From contig NZ_AUFT01000012.1 of assembly GCF_000426645.1 (NCBI RefSeq), positions 62,001-126,000 on the forward strand: DNA of 64,000 bases, given 5' to 3'. Of this stretch, positions 26,155 to 39,825 are shown in pieces (the first letter of the stretch is position 1; the number at the start of each line of letters is the position of its first letter). The notes beneath the pieces were generated by a model. It searched no databases, was not told the DNA's origin, and saw only the letters and a program-made list of their open reading frames with translations. Position numbers and translations under genes: made by a program. Source of the DNA: Nakamurella lactea DSM 19367. GTDB lineage: Bacteria > Actinomycetota > Actinomycetes > Mycobacteriales > Nakamurellaceae.

Positions 26155-27451
26155 ATGCGAAATTCATCCCGAACGCGCAGAACGATCGGATTGGGTGCCA
26201 TTGCCCTGCTCATGGTCGCGCCCGCGGTTGCCACCGCGAACGCGGCCCGGGCCTCTCTGGCGGTGGCAATCGAGTGGTCGGACGAGCTGCAACTCGCCAA
26301 GCATGCTCTCGTGCCGCTTGCCGAGTCCACGTTCGGCGATCGCTTCACGGTGGTGACGTTCAACGAGCTGAACCAGGTCGTGGTGAAGCTGATCGAACCG
26401 ACACCTGCGGACACCGCCACCGTGGATCAACTCGCGGCGACTGCGGGGGCGATCCTGGAGGGGAAGGTGCTTGTCGAACCAGCCCACTACACGTTGCGGC
26501 AGATGGCGGCGATCATGTCGCGGGCACGGGCGATTATCGCGACGCCCGAGCGGGCTGCCGGGTGGTCGCTGGATGTCGATGAGGTCGGCGAGGTGGTGCG
26601 GATCAAAGGTCCGCGTGAGGTGCTTGACTCGATTGCAGCCGACATCCCGGACCTTGGAATGCCAGTTGTGTACGCCGAAGCTCCGGCTGCACACCCAGAC
26701 GCCTGCCACGGAGCACAGCTACCTCCAGGCAACAACCGTTGTGATCGCCCGATTCGCGGCGGCGTTTGGATGGAGGGCTGCACAGCGGGGTTTGTCGTCC
26801 GCAGCAACAGTGATCACAAGCCTTACATCCTCACCGCCGGCCACTGCGTCGCGGAACCGATCCGACAGGATGGTTACAAGAATGCCTGGGACGCCAACAT
26901 GGTTGCGCACCCTATCGGCAAGGGCCACAACACAAGCTACTTTCACAACGCATCGCACCCTGCGATGAACGGCGACGCGGGCATTGTCTATATCGAAAAG
27001 TCGGGCGCTGTCGCAGGAGAATGGGGGCCACTACACGCCTGGGTAATGGTGCGGACCGGAACATCGCAAGCTGACGCGAAGCCAGACCCTGTCGACGACT
27101 TCGACTACAACCGTCTTGGACCAGGTGCCGCCTTCTCAGTCCTACGACGATCGAGTGTGTGAGACCGGCACGACCACCGGAAAGTCCTTCTGCGGAAGAG
27201 TGCTGGCCGTGGGTATTTCGACCGACTACGGAACTCAAGGATCGGAGGTTGACGGTCAGGCCCATCACAACATTGACGGCCTTTCGGAGGCTGCCTATTG
27301 CCGGCGGGGCGGTGACAGCGGCGGTCCGGTGTTCGCTTCGCATCGGGCTTACGGCACGCATTCGGGAGGGTCCGCGGTGTGTGACGCCCTGTTCTATCCA
27401 ATCCTCTATGCCGAGGCGGACTTGAATGTCACAGTCGCGACCGGGACCTGA
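26155..27451 (+). pseudogene. Secreted trypsin-like serine protease (streptogrisin/alpha-lytic type), frame broken
   Basis: The first frame (to TGA at 27162) gives a signal peptide (MRNSSRTRRTIGLGAIALLMVAP…), a propeptide of about 170 residues and the first half of a chymotrypsin fold with the catalytic His in LTAGHCV and the probable catalytic Asp in NGDAGIVYI. The second half lies in the next frame to 27451: the cysteine pair region VCETGTTTG and the nucleophile in GGDSGGPVF. Removing one G at 27118-27119 joins the halves. All three catalytic residues are kept and neither part has stray stops, so the break is recent or a sequence error. Lower GC than its neighbours. As written it would yield an inactive, Ser-less secreted protein. 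Confidence 0.85.
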
Positions 27452-27473
27452 AACGTGAACCTCTCGGCGATGT

Positions 27474-28298
27474 CTACTTGTCTCGCGCCGGAAGATGGAT
27501 CGTTGGCCCGATGACCGAGACGTCCAGTGGATGATCCGGCGTAAGGCCGTCTGGAAGGCGCACGACGGAGGTGTACGGCCGGAGGTCGTCTGTACAGGCC
27601 CACACGATCGGTCCGGTGTGCGTGCCGATGACGTCGTCCGTTCCGCTCAGGATCAAGTTGACCGAATGCGGGCCCGTCTGCTCGATCGAGATGACCCGCC
27701 TGGCACACCAAAGTGAACCGCTCCCGAAGGTGGTCACGAGCAGGAGGTCGTCGTTCTTGGCCCACATCACCGAAACAAAGCTCGCCGGATAGTCGGCCGG
27801 GTTAGTCTTCAACGTCGACGGTGCCAGCGACGATGCTGGAAAACCGGGACCTGAGGAAACCACCTCGCCAGAGTCCGAAACACGTTCACTTGGGGTACCT
27901 GTCGCGCCCGCACTACTGGTGGCAACCACAGTGTTGCTACCTTCAACCGTCGATGGGGCTGACGGTGTCGACGCCGTTTGTTGCACCGCTGTGCCCACCG
28001 CGGCCGTGTTTTCGGCCGGTGGACTGCTCACCGCAGGCCGCCGCGCGGCAACCGCGATTGCGACCGCCCCGACGACGATCACCAACGCCACGGCTGCTAC
28101 CAGCAGTGGCAGTCGTGGTCCCGCAATGGCTCGCATTGGACGGCGGCGGCCGGTCACGTCCTCCCAGCGCAGTGTGCCGGTGTGCTGCCCTGCCTGTCGT
28201 TCCAGGCTGTGACGGAGCACCTCTTCTTCAGCCGGATCCAATTCCGGGAGATCTGCGTTGTTGCCACTCCGGCCGGTATCGTGCCCGTCGCTAGTCAT
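27474..28298 (-). CDS. Single-pass membrane protein, probable anti-sigma partner
   Basis: 274 aa. A cytoplasmic N-terminus of about 60 residues, one membrane segment (LPLLVAAVALVIVVGAVAIAVAA, about 63-85), then an extracytoplasmic Ser/Thr/Ala-rich linker and a C-terminal domain with one cysteine pair (LWCARR…VWACTDD). The ATG overlaps the sigma gene's end by 8 bp, the usual arrangement for an anti-sigma factor. The zinc-binding HxxxCxxC motif of classical anti-sigma domains is absent. Its 3' end converges on the secreted protease gene. Confidence 0.75.
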   Translation of the reverse strand: MTSDGHDTGRSGNNADLPELDPAEEEVLRHSLERQAGQHTGTLRWEDVTGRRRPMRAIAGPRLPLLVAAVALVIVVGAVAIAVAARRPAVSSPPAENTAAVGTAVQQTASTPSAPSTVEGSNTVVATSSAGATGTPSERVSDSGEVVSSGPGFPASSLAPSTLKTNPADYPASFVSVMWAKNDDLLLVTTFGSGSLWCARRVISIEQTGPHSVNLILSGTDDVIGTHTGPIVWACTDDLRPYTSVVRLPDGLTPDHPLDVSVIGPTIHLPARDK

Positions 28299-28779
28299 TG
28301 TCGCCCGCCTCCTTGAGCACCCGCCGCAGCGCCGTGTGCGCTCGTGACAAGTGTGTCTTCACTGCCCCCGGCGTTACGCCCATCGCCGCAGCAACGCCGT
28401 CACCGGTCAGATCCAGCCAGTACCGCAACACCACTGCCTCCCGCTGTCGCGGCGGTAGCGAACCCACTGCTCTGGCGACCGCGCCGTCGGGCTCCGTCGG
28501 AGACTCGACGGTCGCGGGCTCGGCGCCGACACGAGCAAGACGTCGTTGGGCCATCTGCGCGCGCCGCTGGCGGTCCCGAACTAGATTGACGATTGTGCGG
28601 TACAGATATGCGCCCGCATCTGCGGGAAACGCACCGTTTCGGTGCAGCAAGCGTGCGAATGACTCGGCGACCACGTCTTCCGCATCGTCAGCTCCGAGTA
28701 GGCCGGCCAGACGCACGTCAGTAGTCCAGCGCGTCTCGAACAATGTGCGCACTGCCTGCTCCCGGGGGTTCGGGCCCAC
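28291..28779 (-). CDS. ECF RNA polymerase sigma factor (SigE-like)
   Basis: 162 aa. Region 2 is DDAEDVVAESFARLLHR with the basic DRQRRAQMAQRR end, and region 4 is LPPRQREAVVLRYWLDLTGDGVAAAMGVTPGAVKTHLSRA. GTG start at 28779 with GGACGGAG upstream. An upstream open frame is absent. Forms an overlapping pair with the membrane protein at 27474-28298, so release from that protein is the likely control. Confidence 0.88.
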   Translation of the reverse strand: MGPNPREQAVRTLFETRWTTDVRLAGLLGADDAEDVVAESFARLLHRNGAFPADAGAYLYRTIVNLVRDRQRRAQMAQRRLARVGAEPATVESPTEPDGAVARAVGSLPPRQREAVVLRYWLDLTGDGVAAAMGVTPGAVKTHLSRAHTALRRVLKEAGDND

Positions 28780-28870
28780 CGCGTCTCCGTCCGCCGTTCG
28801 GCTTCCTACTGTGAACGACGGACATCACCCGCCAAATGGTTGACACTCGATCGGGTTGCATCCCGCAGAG

Positions 28871-28925
28871 TTGTGATGGCATTCCGTGGTTGTTCTACCG
28901 CCACAACCACGGATTGCCATCACAA
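28871..28925 (-). terminator. 23-base-arm hairpin after gdhA
   Basis: Arms 28871-28893 and 28903-28925 are complementary at 22 of 23 positions around a nine-base loop, 35 bases past the gdhA stop on the minus strand and 92 bases before the sigma gene. A bidirectional terminator is likely. Nothing else is visible in 28780-28959 except the family B half-unit. Confidence 0.8.
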
Positions 28926-28939
28926 CGGCAGCGGCGGCC

Positions 28940-28957
28940 GGGACAACCGCGATGCGG
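28940..28957. repeat. Family B half-unit
   Basis: GGGACAACCGCGATGCGG, a variant of the GGGACAACCCCGCTACGG motif, immediately beyond the gdhA stop codon. Confidence 0.6.
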
Positions 28958-28959
28958 CG

Positions 28960-30318
<1,359 letters not shown>

Positions 30319-30681
30319 TTACCCAGCCCCACCCGGGTCCGGCGAACCGGCCCATTCCAGGATGGCGAGGGTCGCCGGTGCATCGGCCCTGGTCTCGTGC
30401 TCCTCGCCCGGCGCGAACAGCACGGCCTCACCCGCCGAGAGCGACTGCCATCGTCCGTCGTCGCCGGCCACCGTGACGGTGCCGGCGACGACGGACAGCA
30501 ACTGCGGGCCGACCGCGGGATGACGGCCGAGAACCGCGCCGGCGGCCAGCTCGGCGACGGCCATGGTGGTCGGGCCGTCGGTGCGGAACCTGGCCTGCGG
30601 GTCTGCGGTCGGCAGATGCATGGTCACCCCGGTCGATCCGAATCGTTCGATCGGCATCGCGTCGACCCGGATCCGGCGCAC
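30319..30681 (-). CDS. Small cupin protein
   Basis: 120 aa single cupin barrel: AELAAGAVLGRHPAVGPQLL with one metal-type histidine, then FAPGEEHETRADAP carrying Glu and His of motif 2. The GTG at 30681 is one base after the leuA stop. Cupins of this size often bind metal or a small ligand; function unknown. Position between leuA and gdhA suggests a link to amino-acid nitrogen metabolism. Confidence 0.8.
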   Translation of the reverse strand: MRRIRVDAMPIERFGSTGVTMHLPTADPQARFRTDGPTTMAVAELAAGAVLGRHPAVGPQLLSVVAGTVTVAGDDGRWQSLSAGEAVLFAPGEEHETRADAPATLAILEWAGSPDPGGAG

Positions 30682-30682
30682 G

Positions 30683-32563
<1,881 letters not shown>

Positions 32564-32574
32564 TCAGCAAAGCC

Positions 32575-32613
32575 CCGCGACGGAGGAGCCGGTCGGATCA
32601 GGCCCCGTCGCGG
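32575..32613 (-). terminator. leuA attenuator hairpin
   Basis: CCGCGACGG (minus strand 32613-32605) and CCGTCGCGG (32583-32575) pair perfectly over nine bases. The leader-peptide stop codon lies in the loop region. After the hairpin the minus strand reads GGCTTTGCTG, a poor T-run. The helix is placed so that a ribosome stalled on the Leu codons would leave it unpaired or change its folding. Confidence 0.7.
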
Positions 32614-32657
32614 CGGCTAAGGAGCAGGCCGTTGGACGGCACTGCGATGCGCACCAC
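32598..32657 (-). CDS. leuA leader peptide
   Basis: 19-residue frame beginning at GTG 32657 with three consecutive leucine codons (CTG CTC CTT; residues NGLLLSRR) and a stop before the hairpin loop. The GTG is six bases after a TACAGT box, so it would be read from a leaderless transcript. Leucine leader peptides before leuA are known in corynebacteria and streptomycetes. Confidence 0.75.
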   Translation of the reverse strand: MVRIAVPSNGLLLSRRDGA

Positions 32658-32663
32658 GGGATC

Positions 32664-32669
32664 ACTGTA
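32664..32669 (-). promoter_or_regulatory. -10 box TACAGT of the leuA leader
   Basis: On the minus strand TACAGT is followed by GATCCC and the leader-peptide GTG. The rest of the gap to the divergent transporter gene (32670-32893) contains no ORF or fold that I can support. Confidence 0.55.
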
Positions 32670-32893
32670 GCGCGGTCGTGCCCGATCCGTTACCTGAGAA
32701 ACCCGCCTGGCTCTGCCGTCGGCGTGGTTCGTGTGCTTAAAGTGTTCGACGACCGGTCACCGAGGCGTTGCCTCGCGGACATTTCTCGGCCCGAGCCTGA
32801 TCGGACCGAGAGCCCAGGCAACAGCCGACCTCGGATCCGGTCGTTGGACCGAACACGACGACGTGCCGGACCGAAAGTCGAGGAGGATTGCCT

Positions 32894-33847
32894 GTGGGCG
32901 CCACGGTGACGGATCGGACCGGCGTACCGGCGGCCGGACCGACGAAGCCGAAACGGCTGCGGCGGGGGTTCACCGCACGGGACCGACGCGACTTTCCGAT
33001 CTTCTTGATCCTCGCCCTGCCCAACATCCTGCTGATCATGGCCTTCATCTACCGGCCGCTGATCACCAACATCTACTACTCAACGCTCAACTGGACCCTC
33101 GGCAGCAAGTACGCGACCCCGATCGGCCTCGGCAACTACCGGGAGTTCTTCACCGACCCGGACTCGCTCGGGGTGCTCAAGACGACGGCCATCTTCACCG
33201 TGGCCACCGTCGGCGGGTCGATGGTGCTGGGGCTGATGCTCGCCACCGTGCTCAACCGCCCGCTGCGCGGCCGCACGTTGGCCAGGGCGACGGTGTTCGC
33301 CCCGTACGTGCTGTCCGGCGTGGGCATCGGCCTGGTCTGGGTGTTCATCTTCGACCCGGTGGTGGGGGTGCTCGGTGCCGTCTTGCGGGCGATGGGCGGT
33401 ACCAGCCCCGAATGGTTCAACAAGCCGGGCCTGAGCCTGGTGATGGTGATCATCGTCTACGTCTGGAAGAACACCGGCTACTGCGCGGTGATCTATCTGG
33501 CGGCCATGCAGGCCGTGCCCAAGGACCTGCTGGAGGCAGCCTCGATCGACGGCGCCAGTTCCTTCCGGACCTTCCGGTCCGTCGTCCTGCCGCTGCTGTC
33601 GCCGACCACCTTCTTCTTGCTGCTGACCACGATGCTGAGTTCGCTGCAGGCGTTCGACCTGATCCGGATCATGACGCCGCTGGGCAACGGCACCACCACC
33701 TTGATGTACGACGCCTACCTGCAGGCGTTCGGCGGGTACAACCGTGCCGGTTACTCAGCGGCGGTGGCCACCATCTTGTTCGCCATCCTGCTGGTGATGA
33801 CGGTCGTGCAGTTGTCCTTCATCGAGCGGAAGGTGCACTACGCATGA
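32894..33847 (+). CDS. ugpA: Sugar/glycerol-phosphate ABC permease (UgpA/MalF type)
   Basis: 317 aa, six membrane segments. The EAA coupling motif is DLLEAASIDGASSFRTFRSVVLPLL. The start is taken as GTG 32894, because AGGAGG at 32881-32886 is seven bases upstream; the TTG at 32888 is only one base from it. The N-terminal basic cytoplasmic stretch is typical. The downstream binding protein resembles UgpB, so import of glycerol-3-phosphate or glycerophosphodiesters is likely but not certain. Overlaps the next gene by 4 bp (ATGA). Confidence 0.88.
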   Translation: MGATVTDRTGVPAAGPTKPKRLRRGFTARDRRDFPIFLILALPNILLIMAFIYRPLITNIYYSTLNWTLGSKYATPIGLGNYREFFTDPDSLGVLKTTAIFTVATVGGSMVLGLMLATVLNRPLRGRTLARATVFAPYVLSGVGIGLVWVFIFDPVVGVLGAVLRAMGGTSPEWFNKPGLSLVMVIIVYVWKNTGYCAVIYLAAMQAVPKDLLEAASIDGASSFRTFRSVVLPLLSPTTFFLLLTTMLSSLQAFDLIRIMTPLGNGTTTLMYDAYLQAFGGYNRAGYSAAVATILFAILLVMTVVQLSFIERKVHYA

Positions 33848-34764
33848 GTGTGGCGATGCCGGCCGCCGGGTCACTCGGCGAGAACCTGCCGGAGAACGAG
33901 CGCAACGACGCGAACCGGCCGCCCGGTCCGCTGTCGAGGTCGAATGTCGTCGCCACCTTGGTCACCGGCTATCTGCCGTTGCTGCTGGCCACCCTGATCA
34001 TCGCGCTGCCGCTGATCTGGATGGTGCTCGGCTCACTGAAGTCGCCGGACGAGATCGTCACCCAGGACTTGGTGCTGCTGCCCAAACACCCGGATCTTGA
34101 TGCCTACGGCCAGGCCGCGGAGCGGATCAGTATCGGCCGGCTGTTCCTGAACTCGGCGATCGTCACCGTGGTCGGGTCGACCATCAAGGTGATCCTGGCG
34201 ATCACCTCGGCCTACGCGTTCGTGTTCGTCCGCTTTCCGTTCAAGCGGGTGTTGTTCGTCGGCGTGTTGGTGGCCCTGATGGTGCCGCCGCAGGTGGCGT
34301 TGGTCCCGAACTACGTGCTGATCTCCGGGCTCGGCGGGGTGAACACCTACTGGGGCATCATCCTGCCGGGGCTGGGCACCGCCTTCGGCACCTTCCTGCT
34401 CCGGCAGCATTTCCTGTCGCTGCCCACCGAGATCATGGAGGCCGCCGAGATCGACGGCGCCAGCCACTTCAAGCGGATGATGCGGGTGGTGGTGCCGATC
34501 TCCGGACCGACCATCGTCACGGTCGCGCTGGTCACCATCGTCAACGAGTGGAACGACTACATCTGGCCGTTGGTGATCACCAACGACGAGTCGCGGATGA
34601 CGTTGCCGGTCGGCCTGACCTTGCTGCGCAACATCGAGGGCGACGCCAGTGCCTATCCGGTGCTGATGGCGGGTGCGGTGATGGTGATCGTGCCGGTGCT
34701 GGTGATCTTCGCCGCGCTGCAGCGGTTCATCGTTGCCGGGCTCACCCAGGGAGCCGTCAAGTGA
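33844..34764 (+). CDS. ugpE: Sugar/glycerol-phosphate ABC permease (UgpE/MalG type)
   Basis: 306 aa. A cytoplasmic N-terminus of about 35 residues, six membrane segments, the MalG-type EAA loop (EIMEAAEIDGASHFKRMMRV) and the family's EWNDYIWPLV motif. ATG overlaps the ugpA stop. 85 bases separate it from the binding-protein gene. Confidence 0.88.
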   Translation: MSVAMPAAGSLGENLPENERNDANRPPGPLSRSNVVATLVTGYLPLLLATLIIALPLIWMVLGSLKSPDEIVTQDLVLLPKHPDLDAYGQAAERISIGRLFLNSAIVTVVGSTIKVILAITSAYAFVFVRFPFKRVLFVGVLVALMVPPQVALVPNYVLISGLGGVNTYWGIILPGLGTAFGTFLLRQHFLSLPTEIMEAAEIDGASHFKRMMRVVVPISGPTIVTVALVTIVNEWNDYIWPLVITNDESRMTLPVGLTLLRNIEGDASAYPVLMAGAVMVIVPVLVIFAALQRFIVAGLTQGAVK

Positions 34765-34849
34765 CCCGCCGAGAATCTGCACCAGCTGGTGCCCACTCCT
34801 GTTACCCATCGTGCTGTACCCGTGCAGTACCCGCTGAAAGGAACCAGGT

Positions 34850-36277
34850 ATGACGCTCAACCTCCCCGATCCGTTGGCCGCGCTCGGCATCAAGAAGCTC
34901 GACCGCAGGCGCTTCCTCGGGCTGGCCGGCCTGGGGGCCGGCGCCATGGCGTTGGCCGCCTGCGGCGGCCCGGAGACGGCACCGCCGAGCACGCCAGCGG
35001 CCGGCGGCGCCGCAGGTTCCGGTGCTGCCGGGTCCAGCGGCGCGGCGGCCGGGTCGGGCACCGACTGGGCCGGGGTCAAGCCGGCCACCTCGATCACCTT
35101 CTGGACCAACCACCCCGGTAGCTCGGAGGATGTGGAGAAGGCGATCATCGCCGACTTCAACGCCAACAACCCGGACAAGATCCAGGTCAAGATGGTGACC
35201 GCCGGCTCGAACTACGAGGAGGTGGCACAGAAGTTCCAGACCGCGCAGAGCGGCGGCGGGCTCCCGGACCTGGTGATCTTCTCCGACGTGTGGTGGTTCC
35301 GCTACTACATGCAGAAGTCGATCCTGAAGCTCGACGACCTGCTCACCGCGGTCGAGCTGGACACCTCCGCCTACCGGGAGAGCCTGGTCAAGGACTACCA
35401 GTACGCCGATGGCCAGTGGGCGATCCCGTACGCCCGTTCGACGCCGCTGTTCTATTACAACAAGGAGCACTGGAGCAAGGCCGGACTGGAGGACCGGGCA
35501 CCCAAGACCTGGGACGAGTTCGCCGAGTGGGCGCCGAAGCTGGCGGCGGCCGGCCTCGGCACGCAGCACGTCTACCAGCTGCCCGCGCTGGCCGACTACG
35601 CCGGCTGGGCCTTCCAGAACAACCTGTGGGGTTGGGGCGGCGGCTGGTCCAAGGAGTGGGACATCACCTGCGACTCGGCCGAGTCGGTGGCCGCCCTGCA
35701 GTTCCTGCAGGACTCGGTCTACAAGGACAAGTGGTCAGGCGTCTCCAGCAAGGCGGCCACCGACGACCTGGCGGCCGGCGCGGTCAGCGCGACCGTCGGC
35801 TCCACCGGCAGCCTGGTCGGCGTGCAGAAGACCGCCAAGTTCGATGTCGGCGTCGGTTTCCTGCCGGGTGGGCCGAAGGTGGACAAGCCGGTCTGTCCGA
35901 CCGGTGGTGCCGGCCTGGGCATCCCGATCGACATCGCGCCGGAGAACCAGAAGGCGGCCGCGCTGTTCCTGAAGTTCCTGACGAACGCGGAGAACACCGT
36001 CAAGTTCTCCGCCGCCACCGGCTACATGCCGGTACAGACGGACGCCGACACCAGCGCGCTGGTCAAGGCGAATCCGTTGGTGCAGACCGCGATCGACCAA
36101 CTCGCGGTGACCCGCCCGCAGGACAACGCCCGGGTGTTCATCCCCGGCGCCGACCAGGAGATGGCCAAGTCGTGCGCCACCATCCTGACCTCGCAGGGGT
36201 CGGTGCAGGACACCATGACAGCGTTGAAGGCGACGCTGACGAAGATCTACAACTCCGAGGTCAAGCCGAACCTGTAG
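34850..36277 (+). CDS. ugpB: Extracellular solute-binding lipoprotein (UgpB-like)
   Basis: 475 aa. Tat-type signal (RRRFLGLAGLGAGAMALAAC) with twin arginines at 19-21 and lipobox Cys38, then a Gly/Ala/Ser linker. Family-1 solute-binding fold: SITFWTNHPGSSEDVEKAII, STPLFYYNKEHWSKAG, APKTWDEFAEWAPKL, and a Trp-rich region around WGWGGGWSKEWD. The combination is UgpB-like. No ATPase gene accompanies this operon, so a shared ATPase encoded elsewhere must energise it. Start ATG 34850 with GAAAGGA upstream. Confidence 0.88.
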   Translation: MTLNLPDPLAALGIKKLDRRRFLGLAGLGAGAMALAACGGPETAPPSTPAAGGAAGSGAAGSSGAAAGSGTDWAGVKPATSITFWTNHPGSSEDVEKAIIADFNANNPDKIQVKMVTAGSNYEEVAQKFQTAQSGGGLPDLVIFSDVWWFRYYMQKSILKLDDLLTAVELDTSAYRESLVKDYQYADGQWAIPYARSTPLFYYNKEHWSKAGLEDRAPKTWDEFAEWAPKLAAAGLGTQHVYQLPALADYAGWAFQNNLWGWGGGWSKEWDITCDSAESVAALQFLQDSVYKDKWSGVSSKAATDDLAAGAVSATVGSTGSLVGVQKTAKFDVGVGFLPGGPKVDKPVCPTGGAGLGIPIDIAPENQKAAALFLKFLTNAENTVKFSAATGYMPVQTDADTSALVKANPLVQTAIDQLAVTRPQDNARVFIPGADQEMAKSCATILTSQGSVQDTMTALKATLTKIYNSEVKPNL

Positions 36278-36290
36278 ATCGGCGCCCGAA

Positions 36291-36374
36291 GGGACAACCC
36301 CGCTACGCCTGCCGTAGCGGGGTTGTCCCGCTGCTGGGACAAGTGCGCTACGCCTGCGGTAGCGGGGTTGTCCC
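36291..36374. repeat. Two family B hairpins in tandem
   Basis: Unit 1: GGGACAACCCCGCTACG (36291-36307) and its exact complement (36313-36329), 17 pairs with a five-base loop. Unit 2: 36336-36374, same plan with a mismatched middle (GGGACAA-GTGC-GCTACG…GTAGC-GGGG-TTGTCCC). They lie between ugpB and lysC, both plus strand, and may also terminate ugpB transcription. The remaining 36375-36452 shows nothing further. Confidence 0.9.
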
Positions 36375-36452
36375 GCTCGGCGGCCGCTGGTGGCAAGGGT
36401 GTGCGACGGCACCGGTATTCTGTGGGTTCCGTCGTGTTGCCAGGGAGCCCTT

Positions 36453-38791
<2,339 letters not shown>

Positions 38792-38805
38792 GCCCTCCCC
38801 GAACG

Positions 38806-38906
38806 CGTAACGGGGTTGTCCCGGAGACCGTCCCTCCAGGGAGGTAGCGGAATTCTTGCGAGGTAGCGCTGTTGGTGCCGGCGTGTCGTGGAAAATCCCG
38901 CTACCT
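38806..38906. repeat. Family B half-unit and related hairpin
   Basis: CGTAACGGGGTTGTCCC at 38806-38822 is a half-unit. AGGTAGCGG (38842-38850) and CCCGCTACCT (38897-38906) form the arms of a larger related hairpin. Located between asd and the M15 peptidase gene. Confidence 0.75.
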
Positions 38907-38917
38907 GCGAGGGCGGA

Positions 38918-38923
38918 TACCGT
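38918..38923 (+). promoter_or_regulatory. -10 box TACCGT, leaderless start of the M15 peptidase gene
   Basis: TACCGT, six bases, then ATG 38930. Confidence 0.5.
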
Positions 38924-38929
38924 GGGCTG

Positions 38930-39802
38930 ATGGTGGCGTTCAGGCGATCGCGGGTCCGGGCAGCCGGTCTGGTGATCGGCTGCTGGCTGGCGGTGGGCTG
39001 TGCGGCGAGCACGGTCACGGGCGCCGGGACAACCACGCTACGGCCCACTTCGGGGATGACGAGCACGGTCACGGGCGCCGGGACAACCACGCCACGGCCC
39101 ACTTCGGGGATGACGAGCGCGGTCACGAGCACCGGGACAACCACGCTACGGCCCACTTCGGGGATGACCAGCGCGGTCACGGGCGGCGGGACAACCACGC
39201 TACGGGTGACTGCGGGGGCATCCGCCGGGGCGCAAGCGTTCCGGTCGACCGTGCAGCGGATCGGCCCGGAGCTGGCCACCCGGATGACGGCGTCGTACCG
39301 GGCCGGCTGTCCGGTGCCGCTGACCGACCTGCGCTACCTGACAGTGACCATCCGCGGGTTCGACGGCCGGTCGCACCAGGGCGAGCTGGTGGTCTCGGCG
39401 AGGGTCGCCGCCGACGTCGTCACGGTGTTCAAGACGCTGTACGACAAGGGCTTTCCGATCAGGTCGATGCGGCTGGTGGACGACTTCGGTGCGGATGACG
39501 ACGCGTCGATGGCCGCCGACAACAGCTCCGCCTTCAACTGCCGGCCGGTGACCGGCGGCTCCAGCTGGTCGGAGCACTCCTACGGCGAGGCGATCGACAT
39601 CAACCCGCGGGAGAACCCGTACCTGTCGGGTGACACGGTGCTTCCGCCGGACGGTGCCGGATACGTCGATCGGCCGGACTCGCCGGGCGTGATCCACTCG
39701 GGCGATGCGGTGGTCTCCGCGTTCGCCGCGATCGGTTGGCACTGGGGCGGGAACTGGACCGATCCGGTTGACCTGCAGCACTTCTCGCGTAGTGGTCGAT
39801 AA
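38930..39802 (+). CDS. M15-type D,D-carboxypeptidase-like lipoprotein with repeat-derived linker
   Basis: 290 aa. Lipoprotein signal with Cys24 (LAVGC). Residues 26-98 are four copies of an 18-residue unit (TVTGAGTTTLRPTSGMTS-like), encoded by 54-bp DNA repeats that contain the family B intergenic motif. The C-terminal domain (about 110-290) matches Peptidase_M15_4: zinc ligands in EHSYGEAIDIN (His and Asp) and GWHWGG (His). It probably trims peptidoglycan stem peptides at the cell surface; the linker would space it from the membrane. ATG 38930 fits both the promoter and the signal peptide; an upstream ATG at 38888 would lie in the repeat. Confidence 0.85.
   Translation: MVAFRRSRVRAAGLVIGCWLAVGCAASTVTGAGTTTLRPTSGMTSTVTGAGTTTPRPTSGMTSAVTSTGTTTLRPTSGMTSAVTGGGTTTLRVTAGASAGAQAFRSTVQRIGPELATRMTASYRAGCPVPLTDLRYLTVTIRGFDGRSHQGELVVSARVAADVVTVFKTLYDKGFPIRSMRLVDDFGADDDASMAADNSSAFNCRPVTGGSSWSEHSYGEAIDINPRENPYLSGDTVLPPDGAGYVDRPDSPGVIHSGDAVVSAFAAIGWHWGGNWTDPVDLQHFSRSGR
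39007..39222 (+). repeat. Four 54-bp coding repeats containing the family B motif
   Basis: GGGACAACCACGCTACGG occurs at 39026, 39080 (one base changed), 39134 and 39188, spaced exactly 54 bases. It differs from the intergenic arm GGGACAACCCCGCTACGG by one base. The units are in frame with the lipoprotein gene. Confidence 0.9.
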
Positions 39803-39825
39803 AGAACCGCGGCCGCTGACCGGGT

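Noticed and set aside
139-27451. Programmed frameshifting in the sigma-factor and protease genes
   Set aside because: No slippery heptamer or stimulatory pseudoknot is evident at either join; an extra G from mutation or sequencing is simpler.
39007-39222. CRISPR-like array at the 54-bp repeats
   Set aside because: The whole 54-bp unit repeats, with no unique spacers, and it encodes a protein linker.
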